Source: DATLZB01 sp035574175 (lineage in GTDB: Bacteria > Pseudomonadota > Alphaproteobacteria > Rhizobiales > Hyphomicrobiaceae). Taken from it: 25,326 nt of DNA. Positions 25,291 to 25,326 of this stretch are shown piece by piece. Each line of letters starts with the position of its first letter. The first letter of the stretch is position 1. The position numbers and the translations under genes are program-made. The notes beneath the pieces were generated by a model that saw only the letters and a list, made by a program, of their open reading frames with translations, made no database searches and was not told the origin of the DNA. Where the stretch lies: contig DATLZB010000092.1 in assembly GCA_035574175.1 (NCBI GenBank), forward strand, positions 1-25,326. Reading direction: 5' to 3'.

Positions 25291-25326
25291 ATGGCGAAGC
25301 GGTACGAGCTCAATGACCAGCAGTGG
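25291..25326 (+). CDS. IS5-type transposase, N-terminal fragment cut by the window edge
   Basis: Only 12 codons are visible, MAKRYELNDQQW, open to the window end. Many IS5-family (DDE) transposases begin with almost this sequence (M-KRYEL-D-QW followed by -I--LLP), so an insertion sequence is the likely reading. The upstream 25210-25290 would then contain its left end, but the terminal inverted repeat and target duplication cannot be defined without the right end. The catalytic DDE residues lie outside the window. Confidence 0.6.
   Translation, partial: MAKRYELNDQQW

Overview
The window is GC-rich, densely coded chromosomal DNA from an alphaproteobacterium, most likely a member of the Hyphomicrobiales (Rhizobiales). 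The evidence is the combination of RcdA (DUF1465), DUF1192, a TIGR01459 HAD protein, a CycM-type membrane-anchored cytochrome c beside kdsB-pheA, and a complete YejABEF-type peptide importer. This lineage call rests on recognised families and gene order, not on a database search. No tRNA, rRNA, CRISPR array or phage genes were seen.

Layout. Positions 1-1970: the tail of a DUF465/YdcH-like small protein, a probable terminator hairpin, then a minus-strand pair (a divergent ThiE-like protein and a secreted SEL1-repeat protein) coupled by a GTGA overlap. Positions 2004-5393: a divergently transcribed, membrane-anchored degenerate EAL protein, a HAD-IIA phosphatase-like protein, and a convergent five-helix membrane protein. 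Positions 5651-7860: a PIG3-type quinone oxidoreductase divergent from DUF1192, then a candidate structured small RNA with a strong intrinsic terminator, then rcdA. Positions 7877-9502: YqgE/AlgH divergent from a periplasmic DsbD-alpha-like protein.

Positions 9520-17261 hold one long minus-strand operon for an oligopeptide ABC importer, transcribed as SBP1, SBP2, yejB, yejE, yejF. Two paralogous solute-binding proteins feed one permease/ATPase set. Positions 17527-20815: cycM divergent from kdsB-pheA, followed by an SDR oxidoreductase. Positions 20816-24048: a DMT/EamA exporter, an unrecognised four-helix membrane protein and NAD(+) diphosphatase NudC. Positions 24346-25326: a secreted SGNH hydrolase and then the first codons of what looks like an IS5-type transposase, cut by the window edge, with four GANTC sites just upstream.

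Most of the window is ordinary core genome. The items most worth a second look are the three-hairpin RNA upstream of rcdA with an exposed CCUCCCU (anti-Shine-Dalgarno) segment, the GANTC cluster in front of the transposase start, the overlapping inverted repeats between the ThiE-like and EAL genes, and the nudC/SGNH intergenic dyad. I saw no convincing new multi-gene defence or mobile system.
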